This document shows positions 48,906 to 62,550 of a stretch of DNA of 64,000 bases, in pieces. How positions within the stretch are numbered: the stretch's first letter is position 1; the number at the start of each line of letters is the position of its first letter. The stretch spans positions 19,878,771-19,942,770 of the forward strand of contig JAZBQD010000021.1 in NCBI GenBank assembly GCA_036583965.1, in the 5' to 3' direction. A program made the translations under genes and the position numbers. Origin of the DNA: Prunella strophiata (Eukaryota > Chordata > Aves > Passeriformes > Prunellidae). The notes below the pieces were generated by a model. The model saw nothing but the letters and a program-made list of their open reading frames with translations, did not search any database and was not told the DNA's origin.

Positions 48906-49110
48906 TGGGGAGCCTTTGGGGACCGGGGGATGGGAGCGGGGCACGGAGAGGGGCACGGAGCGGGGGATGGGAGCGGGGCACGGAGCGGGGCACGGAGCGG
49001 GGCACGGAGCGGGGGATGGGAGCGGGGCACGGAGCCGGGCACGGAGCCGGGCACGAAGCGGACACGGAGCGGGGGATGTGAGCGGGGCACGGAGCCGGGG
49101 CACGGAGCCG
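48906..49110. repeat. Short tandem repeat, 12-bp unit, upstream of ZFPM1
   Basis: About 15 copies of GGGGCACGGAGC with inserted GGGGGATGGGA segments. It runs directly into the 76-bp array. Confidence 0.88.
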
Positions 49111-51147
<2,037 letters not shown>

Positions 51148-51316
51148 TTCGCTCCGCCGAGCACGGCCCGGCCCGGCCCGGCCCCGGCCCCGGCCCCGGC
51201 CCCGGCCCCGCGGGCGGGCGGGCGGGCATGCGAGCAGCCGGGGGCCCGCCCGCCGCCACCCACCTGCCGCCCGCCCAGCCGCCAGCCGGGGCGCCGGGCT
51301 CGCCCCTCGCCGAGCG
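51148..51316 (+). promoter_or_regulatory. ZFPM1: ZFPM1 proximal promoter / 5' UTR, GC-rich
   Basis: CpG-dense sequence with tandem CCCGG/CCCCGG runs (51165-51212), a GGGCGGGCGGGCGGGC tract (51213-51227) and no TATA box, as expected for a CpG-island promoter. An upstream ATG at 51228 is out of frame with the ZFPM1 ATG at 51317. The transcription start cannot be placed. Confidence 0.6.
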
Positions 51317-51356
51317 ATGTCCAGGAGGAAACAGAGCAACCCCCGGCAGATCAAAC
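51317..51356 (+). CDS. ZFPM1: ZFPM1 (FOG1) first coding exon, partial gene
   Basis: Encodes MSRRKQSNPRQIK and the first base of the next codon (Arg), then a strong donor GTGAGT at 51357-51362 (phase 1). This is the conserved N-terminal repression motif of FOG proteins, which recruits the NuRD complex. The SNPRQ form fits FOG1; FOG2 (ZFPM2) reads SKPRQ. ZFPM1 is a multi-zinc-finger cofactor that binds the N-terminal finger of GATA1 in erythroid and megakaryocytic cells. The location downstream of ZNF469 in the same orientation agrees with human 16q24. The remaining exons lie beyond the right edge. The ATG context is GAGCGATGT, with G at -3 and T at +4. Confidence 0.93.
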
Positions 51357-51654
51357 GTGAGTCGCCGCTACCGGCAGCTCCTCTGCCGTTCTCTGCTGGC
51401 CGCGCCGTACTCTCCCCCCTCCATTATTTTTTTTTGCACCACCCCTTCGGCGGCAGCGCTCCCGCGCCCCTTCCCCCGGTCCCCTCGGTAGTGCCGGGAC
51501 ACACCCGGGACCCACCCGGGACTGCCGCCGTGGGTGCCCGTTCCCGCTACCGGCCGCTCGCCTGCCTTGGTCTCCTGTCCCCGCCGCTCCCCCCTCCCGC
51601 GCCGCCTCCCCCCCGCCAGCGCGGTGGCTCCGGTACCCGGCTCCCGATGGGGGC

Positions 51655-51745
51655 CCCGATAAGGCTTTAAAATATTCCGTTCTGCAAGTCCCGTCCTGAT
51701 AACATCGCTCTGTCGGGACGGCCTGAAATTGTGATCTTATCTCCC
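51655..51745. promoter_or_regulatory. GATA motif group at start of ZFPM1 intron 1
   Basis: GATAAG at 51658-51663, GATAAC at 51698-51703 and TTATCT at 51737-51742, all 300-430 bp after exon 1. Confidence 0.35.
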
Positions 51746-52379
51746 CTGCCTGCCTCCCATCCAGCGCCGGCAGCCAGGGCCAGGGGCTCCCCAAACCCCC
51801 CCGGCGCTCCCGATCGCCGCCGGGCCACCCCAGCCCTGCCAAGGGCTCCTCACCCTGCCAGGGGCTCCCCATCCTCCCCGGGGTACCCCAGCCCTGCCAG
51901 GGGCTGCTCACGGCGGGGACAGCGCCCGGACCCTGCCCGGGCTCCCCTGCCCGCTCGGGCACCCCCGTTTGCCTGGGCGCTGCTGGACCCGCCGTGCCAT
52001 CGTCCCCAGCCGTGCCCGTGTGCCATCCTCCCCCGCGGCCGCGCTGTCCTTGACCCTCCACCCTGCCCAGGGCCCCCCGGGTCCCGCTTGGCATCCCAGC
52101 CCAGGTGGGACGTGGCCAGGAGGAGCCGCCACAGGAGCCCGAGGGATTTGGGCACATCCCTGGCTCTCCCTGTGGAATGGTGATTCCAGGGGGTCGCGCT
52201 GCCCACGCTCCAGCCCATCGGCCGGGCTCTTGTTTTGCTCCAGCGAGGATGTACCAGCAAGGCAGAGAAATCCTGCAAAGTGCTGGAAGTTTTTTGGTGC
52301 CGGGCTCGGCTTGGCTTTTCTCCTTCCTCTCCGGTGTGTGTGTGTGTTTTTTTCTTCCCCCCTCGAGTCGATGGAAGCT

Positions 52380-52520
52380 GATGATAAGAGGGAGATGGGA
52401 GGATAGGGAAGGCTGGCCACCATGTGATAATCTACCTTTATCTTTCTCCTGAAATAATTGCAAGGCTGAGTTGCACCTACCTGTTTCCCTGCCTGGGGTG
52501 ATTGCTGTGGTGATAACGCT
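52380..52520. promoter_or_regulatory. GATA motif cluster, ZFPM1 intron 1
   Basis: TGATAAG at 52382-52388, TGATAA at 52425-52430, TTATCT at 52438-52443 and TGATAA at 52511-52516, four matches in 135 bp. Confidence 0.4.
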
Positions 52521-52566
52521 CAGCTAGACTTTTACCCGGGGAGAGTTAAAAATAGTCCCAGCTGCC

Positions 52567-52601
<35 letters not shown>

Positions 52602-53719
52602 CCGGGATACTTTTCTCCTTTGGCTTTCTCCAACTCCCGCGGCTTTATTTCGGCTAAAAGCCCTGCGAGCCCTGCCGGGGTGACTCCAGCTCGTCCATTC
52701 AGCGGTAGCGCTGCAGTGACCCCGCTCCCTGCGGGATCCTCGCCGCCGGGATGCCCGGTCCAGCACCCACCAGCGAGGGTTTCACGGGCCAAACCGGGGC
52801 AGGACGAGGCCGTGGCAGCTCGGCCGGGCGGCGGCGGCTCCTCGTATCTCCTTCCTCTGCTGCTTTTCTGCAGAGATGTGAAGAAATGATAAAGTGGGAG
52901 GCTGATCTCAGGCCGCCGGCGATGGCCAAAAGTGATTAAAAGCTGAGAGCTTGGAAGCCTTCCTGTATGTGTCAACATGAAAACAGTCATTAGAGGCGGC
53001 GAGCGCGGCGAGAGCGCCCTGCCGCTGCTCCATCAGGGAAGGTATGCATGAATCAGGGCTCCGGTAACCAGACTCCTCTCATGTACACACCGGACCTGTT
53101 TCCACAAAGTCTATCCTCCTTATCATCTCGGCTGGAGCATTAAAAACCTCCTCCAGATTGGTATCTGCTGATTTTATTTTCCTGGGTGACGCGATGTTCT
53201 CGCTCTGGCTTCGCCTTCTCTTGTGGGGTTGGGGTTTTGTTGTTTTTGGGGTTTTTTTTTTTGGAGCCCGATGCGAGGCGCAGATTAAAGCTCGCGGGGA
53301 GATCGCCGGGAGAGCGGGCGATCGCCAGCAGAGATAAGACAAAGATCAGACACCGGACTATATTTAACCAGCTGCTTTACCCTTCCCTTCTCGGTGCCTT
53401 TCCGGGCTGGAGCCGTGCGGGGATGGAGGGGCCGGGGCTGCCTCTCTCCCTCCCTGCGAGCCCCCCCGGCAGCGGTGCCGCGCGGTGGGCAGGCTTTGAA
53501 ACCCGATTGCATCGCGATGGTGGCTTCTGATAGCCGAGAAAAAACCCCGAGCATCTCTCCCTTTCATTTTTGGGGGTTCCTGCCCGCAGAGGACAGTTTC
53601 TTTCCATCCCTGCCTGTACCACCAACCTCCCTGCAGCTGCTTCTGCTTTATGGGGTGGTTTATTTTTTTTTTTTCTCTCTCTTTTTTTTTTTGTGTGTGT
53701 GTCTGTCTTTTGTTCTGCT

Positions 53720-53895
53720 GGTAGATAGATGTGAGGGGCTGATAGGGAGCAGGAGCTGATCTCCAACCCAGATAGCCTGTTATATTTATTAACTTCAAAC
53801 ATGGGAGCGCGGGCGCCCAGCTGATGAGCGAGGCTCTGGCAGCTGCCGGTGCTTTCACAGCGCCGGGTCCTGCGATGGGGGAGCCTGATAAGCGG
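53720..53895. promoter_or_regulatory. GATA motif cluster, ZFPM1 intron 1
   Basis: AGATAG at 53723-53728, TGATAG at 53740-53745, AGATAG at 53770-53775 and TGATAAG at 53886-53892. Confidence 0.4.
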
Positions 53896-54109
53896 GAGAT
53901 TGATCTCATCGCGCTGATGTGCCTCCCCCTCCCTTGTTCTTTTAATACAGATTATTTTTTTATTATTTTTTTTTTGTTCCTAAGCGAGCTGGAAGCGAAT
54001 GTTTTGTCATAGTTGCAGGGGCCTGTTTGTGGTTATTATTTTTTTTTATGGTGGGTTGTTTTTTTTTTTTCTTTTTTCCTTTTTATTCTGCGCTCAGCTA
54101 CAGTAGATC

Positions 54110-54305
54110 TGAGCTGCTGATAAGCGCCCAGCCCCGATCTCCATCCTGATAGAGATTGCCAGGGCTGATAAGGACCACTTATCTCTCCCCACCAGACCGG
54201 AGCAGGATTCGCTACAACAACAAACACAGCAAAGAGGGGCAAAAGGGCTCCAACAATTTGTTCCACTGCAAATGTGATTAACGCAGGCTCTTTAATTATC
54301 TGATG
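54110..54305. promoter_or_regulatory. Dense GATA motif cluster, ZFPM1 intron 1
   Basis: TGATAAG ending at 54123, TGATAGA ending at 54153, TGATAAG ending at 54172 and TTATCT at 54179-54184 give four matches in 68 bp; a further TTATCT is at 54296-54301. The surroundings are non-repetitive. Confidence 0.5.
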
Positions 54306-57049
54306 GGGGGCAGCTGCATGGGTGTTTTTATTTCTCAAGGTGGTGGGGTGGTTTTCCCCCCCTCCACGTGCTCTGTGAAGCGAGCTGGGTTGAGAAGCCG
54401 AGCTCTCCCAGCTCCTGTTATCGGCTGCAGATGTTGCATTAGTTTGATGAGAGCTTTGACTTTTTTTGATGATTATCTCCCATTCTGCTCAGCCGAGCGA
54501 ACGCACGGGCTGGGGGGGGGGGAGGTGAAAACACCGTCATATTTTTGCATGTGGATTTTCTTTAATTGCTATTAGATGGTGTCAGATAACGAGTGCGATC
54601 TGCGCTGTTAAAGCCGCCGTCTCTCGATGGGGTGTGTTAAACCGGGTGGTTTTATTTTTTCCTTTCCTCCCGCACGCTCGGCTGCTCCCCGGTCCCGCGT
54701 GGGCTCGGCGGCGGTGCCGGGCAGGGGATGGTGGAGCCGGGCAGGGGGTGGCCGTGGGAGAGCCGTCCTTCCCGGGAGCTTGGAAAATTGCGTTTCTTTT
54801 CAAGATGACAGTGGCCAACCCAGCGTCTATTTTTAGCGGCGGCGTGGTGAGCCGGTGGCGTGGGATGCTCCCGGCACGCCTCCTGCCCGCTCCTTCCCGC
54901 TGCCTTCCCTCCCTGAGTCGCTCCTTCCCTTTCAGGTGACTCTGGTTCAACCTCCTCTGCTTGTTGCTTTTTTGTTTGTTTTGTTTTTTGCCTGTTTTTC
55001 CCTCTGCGCTCTGATGCAGCTGCACTTTTCCATCCCCGCCACCTCCGTGCCTCAGTTTCCCCATCCGTGCCTGCGGGCTGGGGGTGTTTGGGGAGGGGTT
55101 ACCCCGGTGTTACCGTGGGGTGGGGAGGGTTTGCTCCCGGGATGAGCCAGGTCCTGGCAGGGCCTCCCAGCTCCGCTCCCAAAACCGGAATTTTCTGCCC
55201 ATCCCGGGGCTCCCTCAGCCCCCCTGCACCCCACTCGTGGCATCCCCAGGGTGGCATCCCCGTGTCCCACATGTGTGTGACACCCACGGGCGCTGCCTGC
55301 CTGCCAACCCCTCCCCTCTTGTGCAAACACCCCGCGGCTTTGCCAGCCCTGGCGCGGCGGCTCCGCGCAGCTGGCAGAGCCCTGTGGCACAGCTGCCCCC
55401 GCAGTGGCTCTGCCCTTCCCGGCTGTCACCAGCCCCTTGGGATGTGCTGTGGGTGACAGCAGGGGCTCCCAGGGCTGGGGACCCACCGTGGGTGGGATAG
55501 GGGACCCGTGGGATGCCCCAGCAGAGCCACAGTGGGGAGCTCTCCCAGCCATCCCCAGGTGATTCCCCCAAGCCGCATTCCTGCCCAGTGGAGGGTCTGC
55601 CCCAGCCTCAGGTGATGCTGGGAGAAGTTTCCCTCCTCTTCCTCAGCCAGAGCTCCAGGTGTGAGCAGCAGGAGAAGGTTGGCAGCTGGTGGCCAGAGCA
55701 GGAAATCCATTCACCATGGATAATGGGGAAATGGCACTGCTGGCCAGTGCCACCACCCCGTGCCCTGCCAGCCCTGGGACACTGCATCCCTCGATGCCAG
55801 GCAACCCTGCAAGCCCTTTTGGCACCGTGCTGGGGGTGCATCCCAGGATGGCTCTTCCTGGCCACCCCCATCTGTGCAGAAGGAGGAGAGGAGGATGAGG
55901 GGGATGCTGGGGGAGCCAGGGCTGGAGCTGGGCTGGCCATGGCCAAACCAGTTCTGCCAAGGGCCCGGCCAGGGCGGTGCTGGAGCCAGGGAGGTGAGGG
56001 AGGCTTTGCCAGCAGCTCCTTGCAGGGCCCGTGGGCGCTGGGGTTGGGTTGGTTTTGTGTCTGCTGCCACTCTTCCACCTCCTGAGCCCTCAGGGGACAC
56101 CCCCACACCATCCCCAGCCCGGGCACAGCCATGGACTGTCCCTGGCATCCCAGGGATGCCACCTCCAGCCGGGGTTTACACCTGGGGATCCGAAGTGGCG
56201 AGGTTGGGCAAGGTCTTATTTTCCACGGTGAATCACGAGGCCACCTAGCAAGCTGCAGCTTCCCCTTTGGCCAAGTTGTGCTGTGGCCAGCTCAGCAATC
56301 AGGGCTTGGGAAGAAAGCAATCCTTTCCCCACGGGTGTTGCAGGGGTTGTGCAAGGAGGCAGTGCCACGGCACAGGTGAGCCCAGGTTCCTGGAGAGGGG
56401 CAGCCCCTGGGATGCCAGCGGGGCCACCTGGCATCACCCCAGAGGCATCACCGTGTCCACATCCATCCTGGCACAGGAATCTCCGTGCTGTGGGACATTC
56501 CCAGCCCTGAGGGGACACCCACGTGCTTGGAAAGGAAAGGACAATCCTGCCCAAACTGGGAGCAGCCGGGCTGGGGATGGAGCTGCTGAGCCCTGCGTGG
56601 TGCTGGTGGATTTGGGGTCAAACGCAGCTGTGCTGGCTGAAGGAAGAGGATGTTTTGAGGAAGTTTTCCATCCGTCCTGCTGCAAAAAACACCATGATCC
56701 TCCTTGGAAAACAGTTGCTGAGGAGGGAAAACCAGCCCAGAGCTTCCACAGGGGCACAGCCAGGACTGAGAGCTGATGCTGCCCGGAGAGAGGGATGTGA
56801 GCAACCGGGGGCACAGCAGGAGCCAGGAACCTGGAGCTTCTCAAAATTCAACATTGAAGAAGATAAACTGGGAAAGGCCTCTGTGCCAGCCCTGCACCAC
56901 ACTCCACCTCTGCTCCATGCTGAGGACACGGATTTCTCTTCCCATGGGGCCAAGAAATCAGCTCCCCCACTCTGGAGAAGAGCAGGAATGGGAGCAGCAG
57001 GCCAATATCTCCTCTTTTTTTCTGCGCCACATCCCATGACTGCTTTTGC

Positions 57050-57342
57050 TGCCTGACTCAGGGCTTTTGGCTGCTCCAGCTTGGCCAGGCTGTGTCCTGC
57101 TGCTCCTTTTATCAGGAAAGTTCAAGTGTTTCGGGGTAATACAGTTCCCTCTTCCGATGGCTGCCCGGTAAAGGCTCCACATTGTTCCTGCAGCAACATG
57201 TTTTTTTGGAAGGGCTGAAATGCCGAAAGGAATGCAACTGCTGACCTTGGGCTGCAGTGGGGTTAAGGAGTGTGTGCCTATGAGTCACTCCAGATAAGAG
57301 CCTTCCACGGCTTTTTTCCTCCAAAATAATTCTTTATCTCCT
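57050..57342. promoter_or_regulatory. GATA / NF-E2 composite element, ZFPM1 intron 1
   Basis: TGACTCA at 57054-57060, TTATCA at 57109-57114, TGAGTCA at 57281-57287, AGATAAG at 57292-57298 (five bases after the previous site) and TTATCT at 57334-57339. Close pairing of NF-E2/AP-1 and GATA sites is the known architecture of erythroid and megakaryocytic enhancers. Activity here is inferred. Confidence 0.5.
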
Positions 57343-57479
57343 CTTTCTCACATCAACATATTTTCTTGACATCTCCCATTCGATAGCGCGTGGAGGAAAT
57401 GTGCTCCTCGAGTTTGTCCATCTGATGAAATGTGGATCCATTGTTTTCCCTCGGCCTTGGCCAGCTGGGAGCGTGACCC

Positions 57480-58225
57480 CAGGACTTGGGGATGCGCCTC
57501 TGAGTCAGTGCCAGGGCTTGGGGATGCTCAGTGGGGTCCCAGAGCTTTGGGAACCTCGGTAAGGTCGTGGCCTGGAGGTTTTGGGGTCAGTGCGTGGGGT
57601 TTTGGGATGTTTGATGGGGTCAGGGCCTGGAGCTTTGGCAGTATTTAGGATTGGTCTCTGTGTTTTTGGGGTCAGTGCCTGGAGATTTTTGGGATGTTCA
57701 ATGGGGTCAGTGCCTGGAGCTTTGGGAATATTTAGGAATGGTGCTTGCAGTTTTGGGAATGCAAACCCAGGGTTTGGGGATGTTTGATGGGGTCAGTACC
57801 CCTTGCTTTAGGGATGGGCTTTGGGGTCGGTGCCCAGGATTTTGGGAATGTTTGGCACCCTGGACTTTGGGGATTCCCCACAGATTCAGTGCCTGGGGCT
57901 TTAAGGATGTGCCTTGGGGTCAGTGCTCAGGAATTTATGGATGCTTGAAGGATGCACCTTAAGGCTGTGCCTGAGCCTTTGGGGATGCTCAGCAGGGTCA
58001 GTCCCTGCAGCTCAGGGAATGTCCCTTGGGATGGTACCCAGGCTTTTGGGATGCTCGGTGAGATTGGTGCCTGTGGTTTTGGGGATACTTCTCTGCATCA
58101 ATGCCTGAGGTTTGGGAGTGTGCCTTAGGGATGATACCCAGAGCTTTTGTGATGCTCGACGGGGCCAGTCCCCAGCGCTTTGGAGCTGTTCCTGCAGGAC
58201 AGCACCCAGAGCTTTTGCAATGTGA
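57480..58225. repeat. Degenerate minisatellite, unit about 40-45 bp
   Basis: Diverged copies of GGTCAGTGCCTGGAGCTTTG followed by GGGATGTTTGATGGG. Older than the other arrays in the window. Confidence 0.75.
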
Positions 58226-58364
58226 GACTGGGAGCAGCAGGGCAGAGCATCCCCAGCTCGGCGGGGAGGAGAAGCCGCTTTTCCCTCCCCTCCCTGCTCC
58301 GCCGGGAAGTTTGGCCGCTCTCTCTTCTCCGTCTCCCAGCCGAGGCCTCTCATGCTACTCGCAG

Positions 58365-58565
58365 CTCCTATGATAATGCGGAAAGTTGAACTGGCCCCAT
58401 TACTGCGCTGCGATGGTTGCCGCGATAAGGGCGCGATAATGGCAGCGATAGCGGCGGCTCGGTAGCCAATGGCTCCGCCGCTCCTCCCATTAACATTCCC
58501 CACCACGGCCGGGCTCGGAGCTGCCTATCTGCTCTCCATTTCCACTCCTCCGCTAGATAAGAATG
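58365..58565. promoter_or_regulatory. GATA cluster with CCAAT box, ZFPM1 intron 1
   Basis: TGATAA at 58371-58376, GATAAG at 58424-58429, GATAAT at 58435-58440, GATA at 58447-58450, CTATCT at 58525-58530 and AGATAAG at 58555-58561, with CCAAT at 58466-58470, in a short CpG-rich block. This could be an enhancer or an internal promoter. Confidence 0.45.
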
Positions 58566-59319
58566 GAAATACTGACTTCATAGCTCACTGATTAAAGTGT
58601 CTGGATTTCTTGATAATACACAGATAAATTATGTTTTTCAAAAAGAAGGTAGGGAAGGGAGTGCGAGGGGAGGGAAAAACCTCCAGTCCATTTTTATTAT
58701 TTTTTTTTCCCCTTCCTTTCCCTCTTTCTGGCCGTGCCCTGGGTGTAGGGTTTTTGCTGCTCCAAAATGCCCTTCCCAGCTGGAAGGCAGTGCCCTGTGA
58801 GGTGCCCTCAGGAATGGGGGGATGAGGGATTTTTGGGAGCCACGTGTGTGGGGTGTAGGGCACGTCCAGTCACTGCCCTGTGCTGGGATGCAGATGCTGT
58901 TCCTGCACCAGGGACAGGGATTTTGCCAGCTGTGCCACGTGGTGATCCTGGGTGGTGGCTGGGCCATCTCAGGTGGGATCTGTCCCCAAGCTGGCAGCAC
59001 CAGAGATGCTGGGGAAGCATCTCCATTTCTGTATCCACCTCCAGCCTGAGCCTGCCTGGCTCTGCTGCAGGATGCTGCCCTGGACACTTTGGAGCAGCCT
59101 CATCCCTCATGCCCTACCCATACTCAGCTCCTTGGCTTTCCTCACTCATCCCCACCGGAGCAGACAGAGCTTCCAGACTTCTTAGTTTAGAAAAGGTATC
59201 GACCACGAGCCTCTGAGTTTGTTTCATCTAAATATAAAACTAAAGAGCAAACAGTATAAAGTTCATTTTTTAATGTGCTGCCCCATTCCAGTTGGGCTGC
59301 TCTCTTTATTTTTTTTAGG

Positions 59320-59440
59320 GGAACTGTGATAAAAAGCAGAGATAAAGCCAGGACTGTTTTGTGTAGGAGTCGGTATCTGCGTTATCTATCTCCCTTTTTC
59401 ACTCTCCGGGCAGCTCTGTTGTTTTTCGCTCTTATCTCGC
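59320..59440. promoter_or_regulatory. Dense GATA motif cluster, ZFPM1 intron 1
   Basis: TGATAA at 59327-59332, AGATAA at 59340-59345, TTATCT at 59382-59387, overlapping CTATCT at 59386-59391 and TTATCT at 59432-59437; five matches in 111 bp. Confidence 0.45.
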
Positions 59441-60949
59441 TCCACCAAAATGCCAAGAACAGGAAAAAAAAAAAATTAGAAAAAAGAAAGAGAGAGAGAG
59501 AGAGGCAGCACAGGCACGTTTGCACGGAGCAAACTCTGTGTCCACAGAGTTGGGAGAGAGAAGGGCCTGGAGTTGGAGGAAGAGGAGGGTTGGGGTGCTG
59601 GGAAGGCAGGGAAGGGTTTTGGGAGCAGCACTGTCCCAGGGATCTCGGTGCCAGCTGCTCTCAGATGAGCCACCCAACCTGGCTGTGCCCTCTGAGGCTC
59701 CTTCCCTGCTCTGGAGCCCCCACAGTTCCTGCTCATTGCCCTGGAGTGCTCCAGGGTGGCTCTGGGAGCTGGGATCAGGCATCCTGTGGGACTGGGAGCA
59801 TCTTTGTCCCCATCCTTGTCCCCTTCCCTCGGGCCTTGTTGTCACCCAGGGCTGTCACAGAGTGAAGGGCTTGGGGTGGGCACTGGAAACCATCCCTGTT
59901 CCCTTCCCATCACTTTTGGGAGTGGGATGGACCTGGCAGGACCTGGAGCTGCTTCCCACAGGAAGGGGGATGGCTCCAGCCCAACATCTCCGGGTAATTT
60001 GTCGCTGGATTAGCCCAGAGCTTGACCTCTGTCCTCGCTGTCACCTGGTATTGATGTGCTCCAGTGCTGCCTGAGCATCCCCACCCCCAGCCTTCCCTGC
60101 AATGTCTTCATTCCAGGTGGGAGAAGTATCCAAATTGTGGGGTTTTCCCCCAGTTCCAGCCTTTGGCAGGGAGCAGGGGTGGCATGCTTGGAGTCTGATC
60201 TTCCTGGATGGAATTTCTTTCCCATCTCGTTGAGTATCCAGCTGCTCCAGAAGTGCCCACATCCTGGATCACCATGGGGACAAGCTCCTCACACTGCTCC
60301 TGGATAAGGTTTGGATGGAGACACCTCCAGTCCCCCCAGGAAGGACTGGTCCTCCTCTCCCAGTCTCTCCAGCTGCCTCAGTTTCCCTGCTGTGCTCCGA
60401 GCAGCCTCTGGTGGCTCCGTGTGCTCTCCGGGCCACGTTCAGCGCATCCCTTCTCCCGGAGCATCCCCATCCATCTGCTGCGCCAGCCACGGCTCCTCTC
60501 CTCTCTCCAAATCTATCAGGGCCTTATCGACCCCATCTGAAACCTAAAGTCACTCCATTGTCATTGTCCCCGCGTTTCTCCCCTCGCACTGTTGATGGTG
60601 GGGCCGTTCCCGTTGGGAACGGCGGCCCCGGAGCGCCCCAATCTCCCGGGATCTCCGGGTGCGTTATCGCCCCATCGGAGCCGGGGCTGGCGGGGCCGGC
60701 GCTGGCGCCGCTCGCTGCTGATAAAGTTACAGAGTTCAGGCAGTGATGAATGTTCAGTAACTGCACCCGCCGCGATCCCGCCTGGGCTTGGCAGCGCGAG
60801 CAGCTCCGGCTGAAACCAATCCCTCCCCTATCAGCAGCGCTGCTTTTTCTCAGGCTCGGCCTCTCCCCGCTGCTGCTCTTCCCTGGGGGGCTCCCCTGGG
60901 GCAGCACAGCACCGGGGGATGCTCTGTCCCAGGGGGGGTTCTGGATTTT

Positions 60950-61045
60950 GCCCTGGAATGGGTTTGGGTTGGGAAGGAACTTGAAGCTCATCCAGTTCCA
61001 GGGCAGGGACCTTCCACCAGACCAGGCTGTGGTGGTTGGGACAGA
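60950..61045 (-). mobile_element. Short CR1 3'-end fragment
   Basis: Reverse-complement CR1 tail: GGAATGGGTTTGGGTTGGGA, then ACTTGAAGCTCATCCAGTTC and GGGACCTTCCACCAGACCAG. It is followed closely by the ATCCC array. Confidence 0.78.
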
Positions 61046-61070
61046 GCAGCTCCCCAGCAGTCACTCCCCC

Positions 61071-61150
61071 ATCCCATCCCATCCCATCCCATCCCATCCC
61101 ATCCCATCCCATCCCATCCCATCCCATCCCATCCCATCCCATCCCATCCC
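61071..61150. repeat. (ATCCC)16 pentanucleotide microsatellite
   Basis: Sixteen perfect ATCCC copies, 80 bp. Confidence 0.97.
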
Positions 61151-61754
61151 AGCCTTCCCAATAACTCCATTCCCAATCTGTCCTTCATTCCCCTCCTGGA
61201 AAAATTAGGTCTAAGTATATTATAAATGTAATCATTGTTATAAATGTAATCGTTGTTATAAATGTAATTGTTATTATCAATTTCACAATTATTGTAAATA
61301 CCTTCCCATGAGCAATGGCAGCATCACCCACCCCCTCCATGCCCCCACCATCTCTATTCCCCCATCACCCCTTATTCCCCTTCCTGGTATAAATTAGGCC
61401 TAATAGATTATCAGTGTAATAATATTAATCGTTATAAAGCCCCTCATGGGCAGTTGGAGAATCTTCCCATCAAGAATTATGGCATCACCCAGCACCTCTG
61501 TCCCCTAGTCCCCTCCTGGATAAATTAGGCCTAAATACAAAAATGTAATAAGTCTATAAAATTAATTTGTAAATGATTATAAATATCCTCCATCAGCAAT
61601 CCCAGCATCCATACCACCTCCTGGATAAACCCGTAATAATTTAATATCAAATCATGATCTATACATTATAAATCCCCCCCTGCACCTTCCAATTCTCCAA
61701 CCATACTTTTTTTTCCTTGCCCTTTTCCCCTAGGGCACCACAGGCAGGGTCAGG

Positions 61755-61805
61755 GTGAGTTTTATCTGCAGGTGATGGAGAAGGGCCCCAAATTGGAGAT
61801 AAAGC
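61755..61805. promoter_or_regulatory. Paired GATA motifs, ZFPM1 intron 1
   Basis: TTATCT at 61762-61767 and AGATAA at 61797-61802 in opposite orientation, 29 bases apart. Further weaker GATA cores lie at 61827-61915. Confidence 0.3.
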
Positions 61806-62550
61806 CCCCTGGGGCTGGCCCCAGCCGCTATCGGCTCCGTGCACGGGGCTGATCTTTCATGGGGAGATACCCATGGCAAGAGAATGGGATGCTGCAGCCA
61901 GGCTGATAGGGGAGAGGGCTGATTTGAGCTGCAAAAAGCCCCTTTTCCTCCCAAACAGACCCCAAACTATTGGAATTCAGTGCAGCATCACCGAGGGGAG
62001 ATCTCCCGTTGGGTCAGTAGCGCGCCCACCGAAATCTGAAATCTGAAATCTCGTTTGTCCCGGCTTGGCATTCCCGATCCGCAGGGAACAGGGCTGGGAG
62101 CAGCCGAGGTCGTTGGTAAAACAAACATCGGCAGGGCCCAGGGAGGAATTGGGTGAGAAGAGCGGGCCGATGGCCCATCAGATAGCGGGATTTGCAGCCC
62201 GGGTTGTTCTCCGGGTGTTTCTGGCTGTGGCACAGCCCCGCCACCAGACCCTGGGCAATCCCGGGATGCTCCAGATGCCACCAAAGCACCAGGGCTGCCT
62301 TTGCTGAAGGAGCAGCTGGGACTGCCTCCAGGAGGATCTTTGCCTGAGGAATGCCAGCCTGTTCCTGCAGCCTTTTGCTCTTGGCTCCATAATTTGGGGG
62401 GAAAAGAGGTGATTTAGGACAGCAAGGAATCAATGCCTGAGTGGAATTTCCACATTTCCAGCATGAGGCGATGGATGAGTATCCTGGTGATGCTTTGTGC
62501 ATCCCAAAACCTGGTTTGGAGCCTTGCCCACCTGCTTTTGGGTTGGTTTT

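Noticed and set aside
51317..51356. ZFPM2 (FOG2) instead of ZFPM1
   Set aside because: FOG2 begins with the same five residues but reads SKPRQ rather than SNPRQ, and the neighbour ZNF469 fits ZFPM1.
51351..52463. Reverse-strand open frame of 370 codons at the start of ZFPM1 intron 1
   Set aside because: GC-rich DNA lacks stop codons, so long chance frames are common; no recognisable protein sequence.
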